64,000 nt of DNA from Gammaproteobacteria bacterium (GTDB taxonomy: Bacteria; Pseudomonadota; Gammaproteobacteria; GRL18). The number at the start of each line of letters is the position of its first letter. Position 1 is the stretch's first letter. The translations under genes were made by a program, and so were the position numbers. The DNA lies in contig JADGDG010000023.1 of assembly GCA_016744995.1 (NCBI GenBank), forward strand, positions 1 through 64,000. The letters run 5' to 3'. The notes under the pieces are model-generated. The model was not told the DNA's origin, searched no databases, and saw nothing but the letters and a program-made list of their open reading frames with translations. Of this stretch, positions 45,101 to 55,702 are shown in pieces.

Positions 45101-45239
45101 AGATACCAATGGCCCACTTGCTGTTGCTGTGATTGGTGGAATGACCACGTCAACACTCCTGACGCTCATTGTTGTCCCTGTTGCTTATTCGCTGGTAGAA
45201 CAATTCTTTGAGTGGTTTAAATTGAAATATGCCTCATAG
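42180..45239 (+). CDS. RND efflux pump, inner-membrane subunit (second system)
   Basis: A 1019-residue transporter of the AcrB/MexF superfamily. The start reads MTLPELSIHRHVFTYM, followed by GIDRFPNIEFPMISI, typical of the HAE1 branch. TM4 holds GVVVDDAIVVLENVYRH with the proton-relay aspartates; the second half has LVGLVAKNSILLIDLTN. Unlike the operon at 23968, no outer-membrane factor follows, so it probably borrows a TolC-like protein from elsewhere. It converges with the yajR-like gene. Confidence 0.9.
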   Translation: MTLPELSIHRHVFTYMVSAAIILFGLISYQRIGIDRFPNIEFPMISISTALPGASPEVIDTSVTNIIESAVNSIPGIEHIQSSSSPGISTIQVSFSLKKNVDAAFNEVQAKINQVNNDLPQDTEIPIVAKVEIGADPILWLVLDGDRTLQQLNQYVRNTIKKRLETIDGVGEVQIGGKRERTIRVNLNIDQLTAYQITSQDILTAFEKEHLKLSGGYLVSQFSEKLINLDLEFHSIETIENMLVAYREDSPIRIKDIATVEDALSDLREIARFDGKPGVGIGIIKVTNSNTVAIVDAVLQRIDDEILPNLPPGMKLTVASNNASVVKSIVNALKEHLIEGTLLAAFVVWLFLRSIRATLIISTAIPVSLFGAITVLYFSGYTFNIMTLLGLLLLIGVVVDDAIVVLENVYRHRQTKESDPVEAAIEGSNQVVFAVLASSFTLVALFATVIFMEGIIGRFLQPFAVTVTVGVLVSLFVSVTLTPMLCSRNLGSCKNNGFIYNSLEKFFLLLEHFYKTILGFSLRHRLIVLILTSMVVSSTGFFFSQLGKGFMPEEDIGRFIITFKTPLGSNINYTSDRLTQIEARLSQYSQIKHIFSTIGSGQQGKVSQGSIFVTLTDKEQRSMHQSQLIVNISQELNTIPGIEAFASPVPVVGGQRGEPLQFVLQGPNLLKVAELAEKLRLQLGTYSELGTIDMNLQLNLPQLRLKVDRVLAADLGISTADIAMAVNLLVGGIDIAKYNDEPGDGERYDIRLKAQQHLLTGKDDLSLIYLRAKNGEMIRLDTIAHFEEKLGAETVSKFDLQYAATFFATPTTALDKAVSIVETLAHDLLPPSYNVKMIGRAEEFGKTIGYLLFAFVTGTILVYMGLASQFNSFIQPLIIMLAQPLAIIGGVAGLWLTGHSLNIYSMIGLVLLVGLVAKNSILLIDLTNQLRAQGESIQEALLNACPIRMRPVLMTSLTMILALLPAAFGIGAGSDTNGPLAVAVIGGMTTSTLLTLIVVPVAYSLVEQFFEWFKLKYAS

Positions 45240-45326
45240 GGCTACCTGGGAGAAAGAAGCTATCTACTGGTGTTGCGATAAAAAAATTGTCCAATTCTTC
45301 CCACAAAATCAGGCCGGACAAAACTG

Positions 45327-46727
45327 TCATTCGATGTCTGAATATCTTTTTGAAAATTCTTGCAGCCCGGCTTTATCCAGAGCATGCAGCTCAACTTTTA
45401 AATAGGCAGCACCATCTTCCGGGATCACTACCGCTTCCGCAACCCCGCAAATACCGGTTAACCCTGCAGTCACTTTTGATATGTCCTCTTTGTGGATCCT
45501 GCTAAGCTTCACCACATAAGTACTCAGGTAACGGGGACTTTTCATTGTTAACGCAATAATACACCAGAACAACATCGCAAACATTGCAAATAGAAAAACT
45601 CCATTTACACCATACATCCCTAGTAACTTGCCACCAATAACCCCGCCTAAAAAGGCCCCGAGAAACTGACTTGTACTATAGATCCCCATAGCAGTGCCCT
45701 TAGCTTCTGTGGGTGAAATTTTTGATACCAGTGAAGGCAACGATGCTTCAAGAATATTAAACGCGGAAAAAAACAAAAGAATAAAAAAGGTCAGGGCATA
45801 AACGGAGTCATTAAACGCCCAAAAACCCAGCTCAGCTAAGGCAAGCATCGCAATCGCACCTACGAAAACTTCTTTCATTCGACGTTTGCTTTCAGCGATG
45901 ATAATGAATGGCACCATCAGACCCATAGCCAGAATCATCACAGGAAGATATATTTTCCAGTGTTCAGGAGAAGGCAGGTTGGCATGCTGTTCATTCACCA
46001 GTGCAATCGGAATGACAATAAATGTTGCGGTCAGCACCATATGCAGTATCAGGATACCGATATCAAGACGCAACAACTGATGATCTCGTAAAATTGTTTT
46101 AAACTGGTCTGGAACCGGCTCTGTCTCACGATGGAATGTTTGCGGTGCATCAGGAACCCAGAATAAAGTAACCGCAACGCCGATCAAAGCAAAGCACGCC
46201 GTCAGCCAGAAAATACCATTGACGCCTATCATTTCATTCAGTATAGAACCCACCACCATTGCCACTGCAAACGCAAAACCAATGCTCATGCCAATAGTTG
46301 CCATAATCTTCATTCGGTGTTCTTCACGAGTCAGATCAGCAGCAAGTGCCATAACCGCCGCAGCCACAGCACCACTGCCCTGGATAATTCGACCCAGGAT
46401 GACACCATAAATAGAATCAGCCATCGCTGCAATGACGCTACCCAGAGCAAAAATAAGCATACCGGCAACAATAACCGGCTTACGTCCGATTTTATCTGAA
46501 AGCATACCAAAAGGTATTTGAAAAATGGCCTGAGTAAGACCATAAGCACCTATAGCCAGACCAATTAAAAAAGGAGTATTACCTTCCAGCCCCTGACCAT
46601 AAAGGGAAAATACAGGAAAAATCATAAACAGGCCAAGCATTCTCAAGGAATAAATACTTGCAAGTGAGGCGGCGGCTCTTTTTTCTGTAGGGCTGAGTTT
46701 ATCTATCTCGGTTTCTTTCATTGACAA
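45327..46727 (-). CDS. yajR: MFS transporter with C-terminal YAM-like domain (YajR type)
   Basis: A 466-residue inner-membrane transporter. The N-terminus ASLASIYSLRMLGLFMIFPVFSLYGQ and the loop motif GMLSDKIGRKPVI are typical of YajR-like proteins. About twelve spans end near residue 390; the last 70 residues (SPRYLSTYVVKL onward, AYLKVELHALDKAGLQEF) match the ferredoxin-like YAM domain found in E. coli YajR. The transported substrate is not established. It is divergent from uvrA; this position next to uvrA and the ribosomal block is common in gammaproteobacteria. Confidence 0.78.
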   Translation of the reverse strand: MSMKETEIDKLSPTEKRAAASLASIYSLRMLGLFMIFPVFSLYGQGLEGNTPFLIGLAIGAYGLTQAIFQIPFGMLSDKIGRKPVIVAGMLIFALGSVIAAMADSIYGVILGRIIQGSGAVAAAVMALAADLTREEHRMKIMATIGMSIGFAFAVAMVVGSILNEMIGVNGIFWLTACFALIGVAVTLFWVPDAPQTFHRETEPVPDQFKTILRDHQLLRLDIGILILHMVLTATFIVIPIALVNEQHANLPSPEHWKIYLPVMILAMGLMVPFIIIAESKRRMKEVFVGAIAMLALAELGFWAFNDSVYALTFFILLFFSAFNILEASLPSLVSKISPTEAKGTAMGIYSTSQFLGAFLGGVIGGKLLGMYGVNGVFLFAMFAMLFWCIIALTMKSPRYLSTYVVKLSRIHKEDISKVTAGLTGICGVAEAVVIPEDGAAYLKVELHALDKAGLQEFSKRYSDIE

Positions 46728-46802
46728 TATATTTTAACAGTGTTCTTTCAGTTCGAAAGACAGTATATTATCAGTTTTTAATCAGGCTTGCTGACATTTT
46801 TT

Positions 46803-49631
46803 ATGAATACAATTAAAATTCAGGGTGCAAGAACCCATAATTTAAAAAATATCGATATTGAACTACCAAGAAATAAATTGATTGTGATCACGGGCTTGTC
46901 CGGTTCTGGCAAATCTTCACTGGCCTTTGATACTATTTATGCTGAAGGTCAGCGGCGCTATGTTGAGTCATTATCAAGTTATGCCAGACAATTTTTGTCT
47001 ATCATGGAAAAGCCAGATATTGATCATATTGAAGGCCTTTCCCCTGCTATTTCTATTGAGCAAAAATCAACTTCTCATAATCCACGTTCAACTGTCGGTA
47101 CGGTGACAGAAATTTATGATTATTTACGTTTGTTATTTGCTCGTGCCGGCACTCCTCGTTGTCCAGAACATCATACTACTCTTGATGCCCAGACCATCAG
47201 TCAGATGGTTGATCGCACACTGGCACTCCCTGAAGGAAGTAAGTTAATGCTGCTTGCCCCCGTGGTACAGTCACGCAAGGGTGAGCACCATGTACTTTTT
47301 AGTGAACTTATTTCTCAGGGTTATATTCGAGCTCGAATTGATGGTCAGCTCTATGAACTGGATAGTGCACCTGAGCTTGAATTACACAAAAATCATACCA
47401 TTGAAGTCGTTATTGATCGCTTTAAGGTTCGGCCGGATCTAAAACAGCGACTTGCAGATTCTTTTGAAACGGCACTGGAGCTATCCAATGGCACTGCTCG
47501 AATTTGTTTTATGGATCCTACACTTTCAGAAGATGAAATCACCTTCTCTGCCAAGTTTGCCTGTCCGGAATGCGGATACAATTTAACAGAATTAGAGCCT
47601 CGGTTGTTTTCTTTTAATAATCCTGCCGGTGCTTGTCCTACTTGTGATGGCCTGGGAGTGGATCAATTTTTTGATCCTTCAAAAGTGGTGCACGATCCGG
47701 AGTTATCATTGACTTCAGGTGCAATACGAGGCTGGGATCGTCGTAATGCCTATTATTTCCAGATGTTAAAGTCTCTTGAAAAACACTATCAGTTTGATAT
47801 TGATGTTCCATACAAAGATCTGCCCAAAAAGATCCAGAAAATAATCTTGTATGGCAATAGCGGAGAGGCAATCAACTTTGTTTATGTCAATGACAAGGGT
47901 AGAAAAACAACCCGAAATGGCCCTTTTGAAGGGGTTATTCATAATATGCAGCGGCGTTATCGTGAAACAGATTCCAATATGGTTCGTGAAGAATTAAACA
48001 AATACCAGACAATACACTCCTGCCCGGAATGCCAGGGCAGTCGACTTAATATTGCCGCTCGGCATGTTTTCATCAGTGGCCACTCACTACCTGAAATAAC
48101 CGCATTATCTATTGGCGAAACACAACTTTTTTTTGAAACCCTGTCACTCAAAGGCAAGCGAGGCAAAATTGCTGAAAAGATTGTCATAGAAATATCTCAG
48201 AGACTTGATTTTCTGGTTAATGTCGGACTTGAGTACCTGACTTTAGACCGTAAAGCCGAAAGCCTCTCCGGGGGTGAAGCACAACGCATTCGCCTTGCCA
48301 GTCAGATAGGTGCCGGACTTGTGGGTGTTATGTACATCCTGGATGAGCCTTCCATCGGACTGCATCAAAGAGATAATCAACGACTATTAAATACACTGAT
48401 TTATTTACGCGATCTGGGCAATACCGTCATTGTTGTAGAGCATGATGAAGATGCCATACGTGCGGCAGATCATATTATCGATATTGGCCCTGGTGCAGGT
48501 ATTCATGGTGGCCAGATAATTGCTCAGGGGACACTTAAGGATATTCTTAACAATAAGCAGTCCATTACCGCCCAATTCTTAAACGGCACAGATGGCATTG
48601 CTGTTCCTGAAAAAAGAACCACAGTCGATTCAAAACGTCTATTAAAAATAATTGGGGCTACAGGCAACAATTTAAAAAAAGTTGATGTCACAATCCCTGT
48701 GGGACTGCTCACAGTTGTAACTGGAGTCTCTGGTTCAGGAAAATCAACCTTAATTAACGATACCCTTTATGAATATTCTGCAGCCCTGCTAAATCGAGCA
48801 AATACGTCCCCTGCTCCCTTTAAGTCAATCAAAGGAATTGAACACTTTGATAAAGTTATTGCCATTAACCAGAGCCCTATCGGACGGACACCTCGTTCTA
48901 ACCCGGCAACCTACACAGGGATATTTACTTCGATTCGAGATCTGTTTTCAGCAACTAATGAGGCTCGCTCCAGAGGTTATACTCCCGGTCGTTTTAGTTT
49001 CAATGTCAAAGGAGGACGTTGTGAAGCTTGCCAGGGTGATGGTGTAATTAAAGTCGAGATGCATTTCCTCCCGGATGTCTATGTGCCTTGCGATATTTGC
49101 AAAGGGAAACGCTACAATAGGGAAACATTAGAAATTAAATATAAAGGGAAAAATATTTATCAAATTCTGGATTTAACCATTGAAGATGCCCATGAGTTCT
49201 TTAGTGCAATACCAGCTCTGAGAAGAAAATTACAAACATTGCTCGATGTCGGCCTTAGCTATATCAAACTGGGGCAAAGTGCTATCACTCTTTCTGGCGG
49301 TGAAGCTCAAAGGGTAAAACTTTCAAAGGAACTGTCTAAAAGGGACACAGGAAAAACACTTTACATACTGGATGAACCAACTACAGGCTTGCATTTTTAT
49401 GATATAAAGCAACTTCTTCAGGTGCTGTTTAAATTAAGAGATCATGGCAATACAGTCGTTATTATTGAACATAATCTTGATGTTATAAAAACAGCCGACT
49501 GGATTATTGATATGGGACCAGAGGGTGGCAATAAGGGTGGTGCAGTGATCGATTGTACAACACCAGAAAAATTAGTTAACAATAAAAAATCTTATACTGG
49601 GGAGTATTTAAAGCCTTATCTCAAGAAATAA
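46803..49631 (+). CDS. uvrA: Excinuclease ABC subunit A
   Basis: A 942-residue DNA-damage sensor of nucleotide-excision repair. Two ABC ATPase modules have Walker [10 protein letters not shown] and GVSGSGKST and signatures [12 protein letters not shown] and [12 protein letters not shown]. Zinc modules are CPECGYN..CPTC and [24 protein letters not shown] with CDIC. The start ATG at 46803 ([17 protein letters not shown]) fits the family; a TTG at 46788 would add five residues. No strong Shine-Dalgarno is visible at either. UvrA dimers bind lesions and load UvrB. Confidence 0.96.
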   Translation: MNTIKIQGARTHNLKNIDIELPRNKLIVITGLSGSGKSSLAFDTIYAEGQRRYVESLSSYARQFLSIMEKPDIDHIEGLSPAISIEQKSTSHNPRSTVGTVTEIYDYLRLLFARAGTPRCPEHHTTLDAQTISQMVDRTLALPEGSKLMLLAPVVQSRKGEHHVLFSELISQGYIRARIDGQLYELDSAPELELHKNHTIEVVIDRFKVRPDLKQRLADSFETALELSNGTARICFMDPTLSEDEITFSAKFACPECGYNLTELEPRLFSFNNPAGACPTCDGLGVDQFFDPSKVVHDPELSLTSGAIRGWDRRNAYYFQMLKSLEKHYQFDIDVPYKDLPKKIQKIILYGNSGEAINFVYVNDKGRKTTRNGPFEGVIHNMQRRYRETDSNMVREELNKYQTIHSCPECQGSRLNIAARHVFISGHSLPEITALSIGETQLFFETLSLKGKRGKIAEKIVIEISQRLDFLVNVGLEYLTLDRKAESLSGGEAQRIRLASQIGAGLVGVMYILDEPSIGLHQRDNQRLLNTLIYLRDLGNTVIVVEHDEDAIRAADHIIDIGPGAGIHGGQIIAQGTLKDILNNKQSITAQFLNGTDGIAVPEKRTTVDSKRLLKIIGATGNNLKKVDVTIPVGLLTVVTGVSGSGKSTLINDTLYEYSAALLNRANTSPAPFKSIKGIEHFDKVIAINQSPIGRTPRSNPATYTGIFTSIRDLFSATNEARSRGYTPGRFSFNVKGGRCEACQGDGVIKVEMHFLPDVYVPCDICKGKRYNRETLEIKYKGKNIYQILDLTIEDAHEFFSAIPALRRKLQTLLDVGLSYIKLGQSAITLSGGEAQRVKLSKELSKRDTGKTLYILDEPTTGLHFYDIKQLLQVLFKLRDHGNTVVIIEHNLDVIKTADWIIDMGPEGGNKGGAVIDCTTPEKLVNNKKSYTGEYLKPYLKK

Positions 49632-49638
49632 GACATAA

Positions 49639-49664
49639 AAAAACCAGGCAAGCCTGGTTTTTTT
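49639..49664. terminator. Bidirectional terminator between uvrA and rplQ
   Basis: AAACCAGG-CAAG-CCTGGTTT (49641-49660) is flanked by A runs before and T runs after, so it can terminate both uvrA (plus) and the ribosomal operon ending in rplQ (minus). Confidence 0.85.
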
Positions 49665-49693
49665 ATACGAATGTAAAGATAAGTCAGTGAAAC

Positions 49694-50098
49694 TTATTCA
49701 TCCATTTCTTCGATATCATCTTCGTCTTCATCTTCAATGATAGGACGATCAACAAGTTCAACATAAGCCATTGGTGCACGATCACCTTTACGGAAACCAC
49801 ACTTCATAATTCGCACATATCCACCTGGACGATCTTGATATCTTGGACCGATTTCAGTGAATAGTTTTGCTGTTATTTCACTATCACGAGTTCGAGCAAA
49901 AATAATGCGACGATTCGCAACAGAATCGCTCTTACCGCGAGTAATTAATGGCTCAACAACACGACGTAATTCTTTTGCTTTTGGTAATGTTGTTCTAATG
50001 ATTTCATGACGCAATAAAGAAACAGCCATATTTTTGAACATCGCTTTACGATGTGAGCTGTTACGATTTAATTGACGTCCACTATGACGATGGCGCAT
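49694..50098 (-). CDS. rplQ: 50S ribosomal protein L17
   Basis: A 134-residue protein starting [20 protein letters not shown], the conserved L17 N-terminus. The acidic tail ([12 protein letters not shown]) is longer than in E. coli. L17 lies near the exit tunnel of the 50S subunit. It is the last gene of the alpha operon, 111 bp after rpoA. Confidence 0.97.
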   Translation of the reverse strand: MRHRHSGRQLNRNSSHRKAMFKNMAVSLLRHEIIRTTLPKAKELRRVVEPLITRGKSDSVANRRIIFARTRDSEITAKLFTEIGPRYQDRPGGYVRIMKCGFRKGDRAPMAYVELVDRPIIEDEDEDDIEEMDE

Positions 50099-50209
50099 AT
50101 TGAATACCTTCTAACTAATTTACAGCACCCAGTGAACAATTATCGACACTGAATCAAAGTAACTGTAAATACTACTAATGTAGATTCTAAATTTTATATT
50201 AAATAAGTG

Positions 50210-51205
50210 TTACAGCTTAGTGCTATCTTTTAGAATAGCTGGTGGCCAATTTTCCAATTTAATACCAAGACTTAAACCTTTTGAGGCCAATACATCTTTA
50301 ATTTCAGTTAAAGATTTCTTACCCAGGTTAGGCGTTTTAAGCAATTCAACTTCTGTTCTTTGAATTAAATCACCTATAAAATAAATCTGTTCAGCTTTTA
50401 AACAGTTTGCTGAACGTACTGTCAGTTCTAAATCATCAATAGGACGAAGAAGAATTGGATCAATTTCTGGTTCTTTTTCTTCCGGTGCTTCTGCTTCACG
50501 AACATTCAGATTAACAAAAGAAGATAGTTGATCAGAAAGAATGGTTGCTGCATGCTTTATTGCTTCTTCAGGATCAATCGTACCATTAGTTTCCAGATCA
50601 ATAGTCAATTTATCCAGGTTTGTACGTTGCTCAACTCGTGCATTTTCAACTGAATAAGAAACTTTAAGCACTGGGCTATAACTGGCGTCTAATTGTAAGC
50701 GGCCAATAACTGTTTCCGAATCATCCGATATATTGCGAGTGTTAGAAGGATGATAACCAATGCCTTTATTGATACGCAATTTCATTGAAAGTTCAGCATT
50801 AGTTGATAGATTACAAATAACGTGATCAGGGTTAATAATTTCAACATCATGATCAAGTGCAATGTCAGCTGCTGTAACCAAACCAGGACCTTTTTTACTT
50901 AGGGTCAACTCAGCTTCATCACGATTATTTAAAACAATTGAAACACCTTTGAGGTTTAACAGGATCTCAATGACATCTTCCTGCACGCCTTCCATGCTTG
51001 AATACTCGTGCAGTACGCCATCAATTTCTACTTCATAGATGCAAGCACCTGTCATAGAAGAAAGTAAGATGCGACGCAATGAGTTACCTAAAGTGTGTCC
51101 AAAACCTCTTTCAAGAGGCTCCAGAACTACTTTCGCATGATTTTCTGAATATTGTTGAACATCAACCAGTTTTGGTCTTAGAAACTGAGATACAGAGTCC
51201 TGCAT
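50210..51205 (-). CDS. rpoA: RNA polymerase alpha subunit
   Basis: A 331-residue protein. The N-terminal dimerisation domain shows [25 protein letters not shown], and the C-terminal domain (about 250-325) has [21 protein letters not shown] and [14 protein letters not shown], which contact UP elements and activators. It lies between rpsD and rplQ as in E. coli. A hairpin sits in the 103-bp gap upstream. Confidence 0.98.
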   Translation of the reverse strand: MQDSVSQFLRPKLVDVQQYSENHAKVVLEPLERGFGHTLGNSLRRILLSSMTGACIYEVEIDGVLHEYSSMEGVQEDVIEILLNLKGVSIVLNNRDEAELTLSKKGPGLVTAADIALDHDVEIINPDHVICNLSTNAELSMKLRINKGIGYHPSNTRNISDDSETVIGRLQLDASYSPVLKVSYSVENARVEQRTNLDKLTIDLETNGTIDPEEAIKHAATILSDQLSSFVNLNVREAEAPEEKEPEIDPILLRPIDDLELTVRSANCLKAEQIYFIGDLIQRTEVELLKTPNLGKKSLTEIKDVLASKGLSLGIKLENWPPAILKDSTKL

Positions 51206-51255
51206 GAAGTGTCCTCATAGCATTTTAAAATTATTTAATGTCAAAAACACATAAA

Positions 51256-51282
51256 CCTCATTACCTGAAAAAAGTAATGAGG
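51256..51282 (-). promoter_or_regulatory. Hairpin between rpsD and rpoA
   Basis: CCTCATTAC (51256-51264) and GTAATGAGG (51274-51282) pair perfectly around a 9-base loop. The gap to rpoA is 103 bp, longer than most gaps in the block. It could be a partial terminator, a processing site or an RNA structure that sets rpoA output. Confidence 0.5.
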
Positions 51283-51308
51283 AATAAGCACTTTAACAAA
51301 AGGCAGAA

Positions 51309-51929
51309 TTACTTAGAGTATAATTCCACAATTAGATTTTCCTGGATTTCGCTTGGTAGGTCAGCACGTTCTGGAATTGATTTGAAAGTACCTTCCATTG
51401 ATTTTTCATCAATAGAAATCCACTCACTTACTTCACGTTGCTTACTTAGCTCAAGAGCATCTTTAATACGCTGCTGTTTTTTCGCTTTTTCACGAAGAGT
51501 CACAACATCGCCTGGTTTACAGGTAAAAGAAGCTATATTAACGCTTTGTCCATTAACAACAATTGCTTTATGGCCAACTAGCTGTCTTGCTTCTGCACGA
51601 GTTGAACCAAAGCCCATTCTATAAACAACATTGTCTAAACGCTGCTCAAGAAGTTTTAAAAGGTTTTCACCCGTAGCACCTTTTTGACTCGATGCTTTTT
51701 TATAGTAATTTCTGAATTGCTTTTCCAAAACGCCATAAATTCTTTTAACTTTTTGTTTTTCACGCAATTGTAAACCAAATTCACTTAATCGACCACGTCC
51801 CGCACCATGAACACCAGGAGGCTGTTCCATGTTACATTTTGAATCGAGTGAACGTAGACCGCTTTTAAGGCCTAAGTCTGTTTTTTCACGACGTGATAAT
51901 TTACAAGTGGGTCCGATATATCTAGCCAT
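51309..51929 (-). CDS. rpsD: 30S ribosomal protein S4
   Basis: A 206-residue primary 16S-binding protein. It starts [19 protein letters not shown] and has the S4 RNA-binding domain ([34 protein letters not shown]). In E. coli S4 represses the alpha operon by binding near rpsM; no such pseudoknot was resolved here. Confidence 0.98.
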   Translation of the reverse strand: MARYIGPTCKLSRREKTDLGLKSGLRSLDSKCNMEQPPGVHGAGRGRLSEFGLQLREKQKVKRIYGVLEKQFRNYYKKASSQKGATGENLLKLLEQRLDNVVYRMGFGSTRAEARQLVGHKAIVVNGQSVNIASFTCKPGDVVTLREKAKKQQRIKDALELSKQREVSEWISIDEKSMEGTFKSIPERADLPSEIQENLIVELYSK

Positions 51930-51948
51930 TATTTATCTCCTTCCTACC

Positions 51949-52335
51949 CTATACACGACGTTTCTTAGATGGGCGACAACCATTGTGTGGAATCGGTGTC
52001 ACATCTGTAATACTATTAATTTTATAACCCAGGGCATTGAAAGCACGAACTGCGGATTCACGACCAGGACCAGGACCTTTAACATTCACGTCAAGATTTT
52101 TCATACCCATTTCAAGGGTAACTTTTCCAGCTCTTTCAGCAGCAACCTGTGCAGCGAAAGGTGTACTTTTTCTTGAACCACGGAAACCTGAACCACCAGA
52201 GGTAGCCCATGCCAGTGCATTGCCCTGACGATCTGTGATTGTGATAATTGTGTTATTGAATGATGCATGAATATGTGCAATTCCATCAACAACTGTACGT
52301 TTTACTTTTTTTCGTGAACGACTTGGTTTAGCCAT
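51949..52335 (-). CDS. rpsK: 30S ribosomal protein S11
   Basis: A 128-residue protein of the 30S platform. [18 protein letters not shown] near the start and [15 protein letters not shown], with the C-terminal [13 protein letters not shown], are signature S11 sequences. It lies 19 bp before rpsD. Confidence 0.98.
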   Translation of the reverse strand: MAKPSRSRKKVKRTVVDGIAHIHASFNNTIITITDRQGNALAWATSGGSGFRGSRKSTPFAAQVAAERAGKVTLEMGMKNLDVNVKGPGPGRESAVRAFNALGYKINSITDVTPIPHNGCRPSKKRRV

Positions 52336-52471
52336 AGTTCTACCTACATAGTTTTCTAAAATGAATCTTATTAGAGCATTTAATTACGTTTAAATAAGGC
52401 AGCTCTAATAACAAACAGTTCGTTTAATTTTGTAAATTATTGCGAAGATTTACAGATTGGTTTCGTAGCAA

Positions 52472-52828
52472 TTACTTACGTATTGGCTTTCTTGGGCCTT
52501 TACGAGTTCTTGCATTCGTTTTTGTACGCTGACCACGTAGAGGCAAGCTTCTACGGTGTCTGATACCACGATAACAGCCCATGTCCATCAAACGTTTGAT
52601 GTTCATTGACTTTTCACGTCTTAAATCACCCTCAACATCAAATTCACCAATCAGATTACGAACAGCATCAAGCTGTGCTTCTGTTAGTGCTTCAATCTTA
52701 GTGTCACCAGCAACACCGGCTTTTTCTAAAATTTGAGCTGAACGAGTTCTACCAATACCATAAATCGATGTTAAAGCAATAACCGCATGTTTTCTATCTG
52801 GAACATTTACACCAGCAATACGAGCCAT
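52472..52828 (-). CDS. rpsM: 30S ribosomal protein S13
   Basis: A 118-residue protein, start [20 protein letters not shown]; a longer frame to 52846 would add six residues and lacks family support. The C-terminal [17 protein letters not shown] is conserved. S13 sits in the 30S head and touches P-site tRNA. It is the first gene after a strong promoter, so it heads its own transcript. Confidence 0.97.
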   Translation of the reverse strand: MARIAGVNVPDRKHAVIALTSIYGIGRTRSAQILEKAGVAGDTKIEALTEAQLDAVRNLIGEFDVEGDLRREKSMNIKRLMDMGCYRGIRHRRSLPLRGQRTKTNARTRKGPRKPIRK

Positions 52829-52861
52829 AAAAGGCACTCCCATCAATCTAATAGTAATACA

Positions 52862-52887
52862 AAGAGCGCGTAATTATACGCGCTCTT
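52862..52887 (-). terminator. Hairpin AAGAGCGCG/CGCGCTCTT enclosing the -10 box
   Basis: Two perfect 9-base arms (52862-52870 and 52879-52887) surround an 8-base loop that contains TATAAT on the minus strand. RNA that reads through from secY-rpmJ would fold it; RNA started at the local promoter would not contain the first arm. On the minus strand it is followed by TGTATTACTATT, so weak termination is possible. Confidence 0.7.
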
Positions 52888-52901
52888 AATTTATCTGTCA
52901 A
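52873..52901 (-). promoter_or_regulatory. Consensus sigma-70 promoter of the alpha operon
   Basis: On the minus strand, TTGACA (52901-52896) and TATAAT (52878-52873) are both perfect and are separated by 17 bp. Transcription would start near 52866, about 38 bp before rpsM. The -10 box lies inside the loop of an inverted repeat. Confidence 0.85.
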
Positions 52902-52997
52902 ACACATTTATCAATAAAAAGTGAAAACAGTGTTTATTTAACAATTACCAGTTTTGTGGCAATTGTATTAAAGTAAAAGCAAAAAATCAGGAATATT

Positions 52998-53111
52998 TTA
53001 GCCCTGACGTTGTTTATGACGACCATCTGTACAGATAACTCGAACGACACCTTTACGCTTAATTATTTTGCAATTTCTGCATATTTTTTTTACTGAAGCA
53101 CGAACTTTCAT
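52998..53111 (-). CDS. rpmJ: 50S ribosomal protein L36
   Basis: Thirty-seven residues from ATG at 53111, starting [19 protein letters not shown] and ending GRHKQRQG. Zn ligands are CxxC (Cys11, Cys14), Cys27 and His32, so this is the zinc-binding form. It lies 41 bp after secY and before the alpha operon promoter, as in E. coli. Confidence 0.97.
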   Translation of the reverse strand: MKVRASVKKICRNCKIIKRKGVVRVICTDGRHKQRQG

Positions 53112-53152
53112 GTGACACCTCTAAATATAAAAACTCAAATCTTTTCTGTATA

Positions 53153-54493
53153 TTACTTTTTCTTAGGACTTTTTAAATTAGCTTTTTTCATTAAACCCTC
53201 ATATTGATGAGACATGATGTAGGTTTGAATCTGAGCCATAAAGTCCATAGTAACAACAACAATAATCAATAAAGAAGTACCACCAAAGTAAAATGGTACA
53301 TTCCAGTTAAGTATTAAAAATTCAGGTAACAAACAAACACCAGTAATATATACTGCGCCGATTAATGTCAGACGACTCATAATGGCGTCAATAAAACGTG
53401 ATGTGTTTTCACCTGGTCTGATCCCAGGAATAAAAGCACCTGATTTTTTTAAATTATCCGCTGTTTCTCTTGGATTAAACATAATCGCTGTATAGAAGAA
53501 ACAGAAGAAGAAAATTCCTAAAGCATAAAATAGAACATAAAGTGGCTGCCCTGGAGAAATAGCATCTGCCATTGTTTGCATCCAGCCCAAACCTTCAGAA
53601 TTAGCAAACAATTTACCCAGAGTTGCAGGAAATAAAATAATACTCGATGCAAAGATAGGTGGAATAACACCTGCCATATTCACTTTCAAAGGTAAATGCG
53701 AGGACTGGGCAGCATACATTTTCTTGCCCTGCTGTCGCTTAGCATAGTTGACCGTGATCCGTCGTTGTGCTCGTTCTACAAAGACTACAAATGCGGTTAC
53801 CGCAATAATAATCAAAATTAATAATAACAACACACCTGATGAAATTGTACCTTCACTTTGTAAAGAAAAAGTACCACCTAAAGCACTTGGCAAACCAGCC
53901 ACAATACCAGCAAAAATTATCAGTGAAATACCATTGCCAATGCCACGCTCAGTGATCTGCTCACCCAACCACATCAAAAACATAGTCCCGGTTACTAATG
54001 TTGCAATAGTTGAAACCCGGAAGATCATACCAGGATCAACAACAACATTTGTTGCCCCTGCAGTCTGACTCTCTAATGTGATAGCCACACCCAGCGCCTG
54101 GAAAGTTGCCAGACAAACAGTTCCTATACGTGTGTATTGTGTAATTTTTCTCTTTCCGGCCTGACCTTCTTTACTCAGCTGTTCCAGGGTTGGAATAACC
54201 TTGGTCATTAACTGAATAATGATCGAAGCAGAAATATAAGGCATAATTCCCAGAGCAAAGACCGAAAGCCTTTCCAATGCACCACCTGAGAACATGTTAA
54301 ACATGCCCAGAATAGAATCACGTTGCTGATCAAACAAAGCAGCCAGCGCGATTGGATTAATACCGGGAACTGGAATATAAGTTCCTATACGAAAAACTAA
54401 TAATGCACCAAGAACAAAAAGGAGGCGGTTTTTCAACTCTGTGAGTTTACCGCCTCCTAGTGAACTGGCCAATTGAGCTGCTGATGCTGCCAC
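53153..54493 (-). CDS. secY: Preprotein translocase subunit SecY
   Basis: A 446-residue protein with ten membrane segments. [33 protein letters not shown] opens the family pattern; the plug region reads [28 protein letters not shown], and [22 protein letters not shown] marks the cytoplasmic loop. It forms the SecYEG channel. It lies between rplO and rpmJ in the standard spc order. Confidence 0.98.
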   Translation of the reverse strand: MAASAAQLASSLGGGKLTELKNRLLFVLGALLVFRIGTYIPVPGINPIALAALFDQQRDSILGMFNMFSGGALERLSVFALGIMPYISASIIIQLMTKVIPTLEQLSKEGQAGKRKITQYTRIGTVCLATFQALGVAITLESQTAGATNVVVDPGMIFRVSTIATLVTGTMFLMWLGEQITERGIGNGISLIIFAGIVAGLPSALGGTFSLQSEGTISSGVLLLLILIIIAVTAFVVFVERAQRRITVNYAKRQQGKKMYAAQSSHLPLKVNMAGVIPPIFASSIILFPATLGKLFANSEGLGWMQTMADAISPGQPLYVLFYALGIFFFCFFYTAIMFNPRETADNLKKSGAFIPGIRPGENTSRFIDAIMSRLTLIGAVYITGVCLLPEFLILNWNVPFYFGGTSLLIIVVVTMDFMAQIQTYIMSHQYEGLMKKANLKSPKKK

Positions 54494-54550
54494 AAATCGT
54501 CCCTTTTATTACTAGACACTTTACTAAAGTATTTACCAAAAAGGTAATAA

Positions 54551-54982
54551 CTACTCTTCTATTTTTCCACCCGCAGCTTCGATTGCTGCGCGGGCACCTT
54601 TAGTGACTGAAATTCCTTTAAGAGTGACAGCCTTAGTGATTTCACCTGATGCAAAAACTTTAACTCGTTTAATATTCTTAGTGATTAAGTTTGCCTTTTT
54701 AAGGGCATCCAGATCAACAACATCATCAAAACGATTCAGTTCATGTAAGCGGACTTCATCAGTAATAATGCTAACACGTGATGAGAAACCAACTTTAGGT
54801 AAGCGTTTTTGCAGCGGCATCTGACCACCTTCAAAACCAACCATAACTGAACCACCGGAACGTGATTTCTGACCCTTATGACCACGACCACAGGTTTTAC
54901 CTGTACCGGAACCAATACCACGACCAACACGCTTTCCAACTTTGTTAGAACCCTGAGCAGGTTTTAGTGAATTAAGATACAT
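54551..54982 (-). CDS. rplO: 50S ribosomal protein L15
   Basis: A 143-residue protein; the start [20 protein letters not shown] at 54982 fits the family, and five upstream residues to 54997 are not used. [20 protein letters not shown] is the L15 signature. It lies four bases after rpmD. Confidence 0.97.
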   Translation of the reverse strand: MYLNSLKPAQGSNKVGKRVGRGIGSGTGKTCGRGHKGQKSRSGGSVMVGFEGGQMPLQKRLPKVGFSSRVSIITDEVRLHELNRFDDVVDLDALKKANLITKNIKRVKVFASGEITKAVTLKGISVTKGARAAIEAAGGKIEE

Positions 54983-54986
54983 TATC

Positions 54987-55166
54987 TTAGTCCTCAACTT
55001 TTAATAAATACGAAACCGCATTGATCATACCACGGTTTTCCGGGGTATCAATAACTTCAACAGTGTGGTTTATTCTTCTAAGGCCAAGACCGGCAACACA
55101 GGCTTTATGTGCTTTCAGTCGACCATTAATACTCTTCATTTGAGTCACTTTAATTGTCTTTGACAT
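54987..55166 (-). CDS. rpmD: 50S ribosomal protein L30
   Basis: Fifty-nine residues from ATG at 55166: [20 protein letters not shown] at the start, then [20 protein letters not shown] and a [13 protein letters not shown] end. It fills the gap between rpsE and rplO, as in all spc operons of the bacterial type with L30. Confidence 0.97.
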   Translation of the reverse strand: MSKTIKVTQMKSINGRLKAHKACVAGLGLRRINHTVEVIDTPENRGMINAVSYLLKVED

Positions 55167-55179
55167 GATTTATACCCGC

Positions 55180-55692
55180 TTAACCAGTAATTTCTTCAAC
55201 AGATTTACCACGTTTTGCAGCAATAAAATCTGGTGAACGCATTTCAGACAGACCTTTAATTGTAGCGCGAACTACATTAATTGGATTCTGTGTGCCAATA
55301 CATTTTGATAATACATTACGAATACCAACTGCTTCAAATACAGCACGCATTGCACCACCTGCAATAATACCTGTACCTTCAGAGGCAGGCTTCATATAAA
55401 CCCGAGCTGCACCTTCAACACCATACAGACCATATTGCAAAGTCCCGTCTTTAATAGGCACTTTTACTATATTACGTCGAGCGTTTTCCATTGCTTTTTG
55501 AATAGCAGCAGGGACTTCTTTCGCTTTACCGCGACCAAAGCCAACACGACCATTACCATCACCGACTACTGTCAGGGCAGCAAATCCGAAGACACGACCA
55601 CCTTTAACAACTTTAGCAACACGATTTACATTGATCAGTTTTTCGATCAAATCGTCTGTTTGTTTTTCTTTTGCTTGGTTTTTTCCAGCCAT
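55180..55692 (-). CDS. rpsE: 30S ribosomal protein S5
   Basis: A 170-residue protein. The start [19 protein letters not shown] at 55692 is chosen because the longer frame would overlap rplR and carries a non-family extension. [22 protein letters not shown] and GRGKAKEVP are S5 signatures. S5 is involved in decoding accuracy and is the spectinomycin-site protein that gives the operon its name. Confidence 0.97.
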   Translation of the reverse strand: MAGKNQAKEKQTDDLIEKLINVNRVAKVVKGGRVFGFAALTVVGDGNGRVGFGRGKAKEVPAAIQKAMENARRNIVKVPIKDGTLQYGLYGVEGAARVYMKPASEGTGIIAGGAMRAVFEAVGIRNVLSKCIGTQNPINVVRATIKGLSEMRSPDFIAAKRGKSVEEITG

Positions 55693-55702
55693 GATATTAC
55701 CC

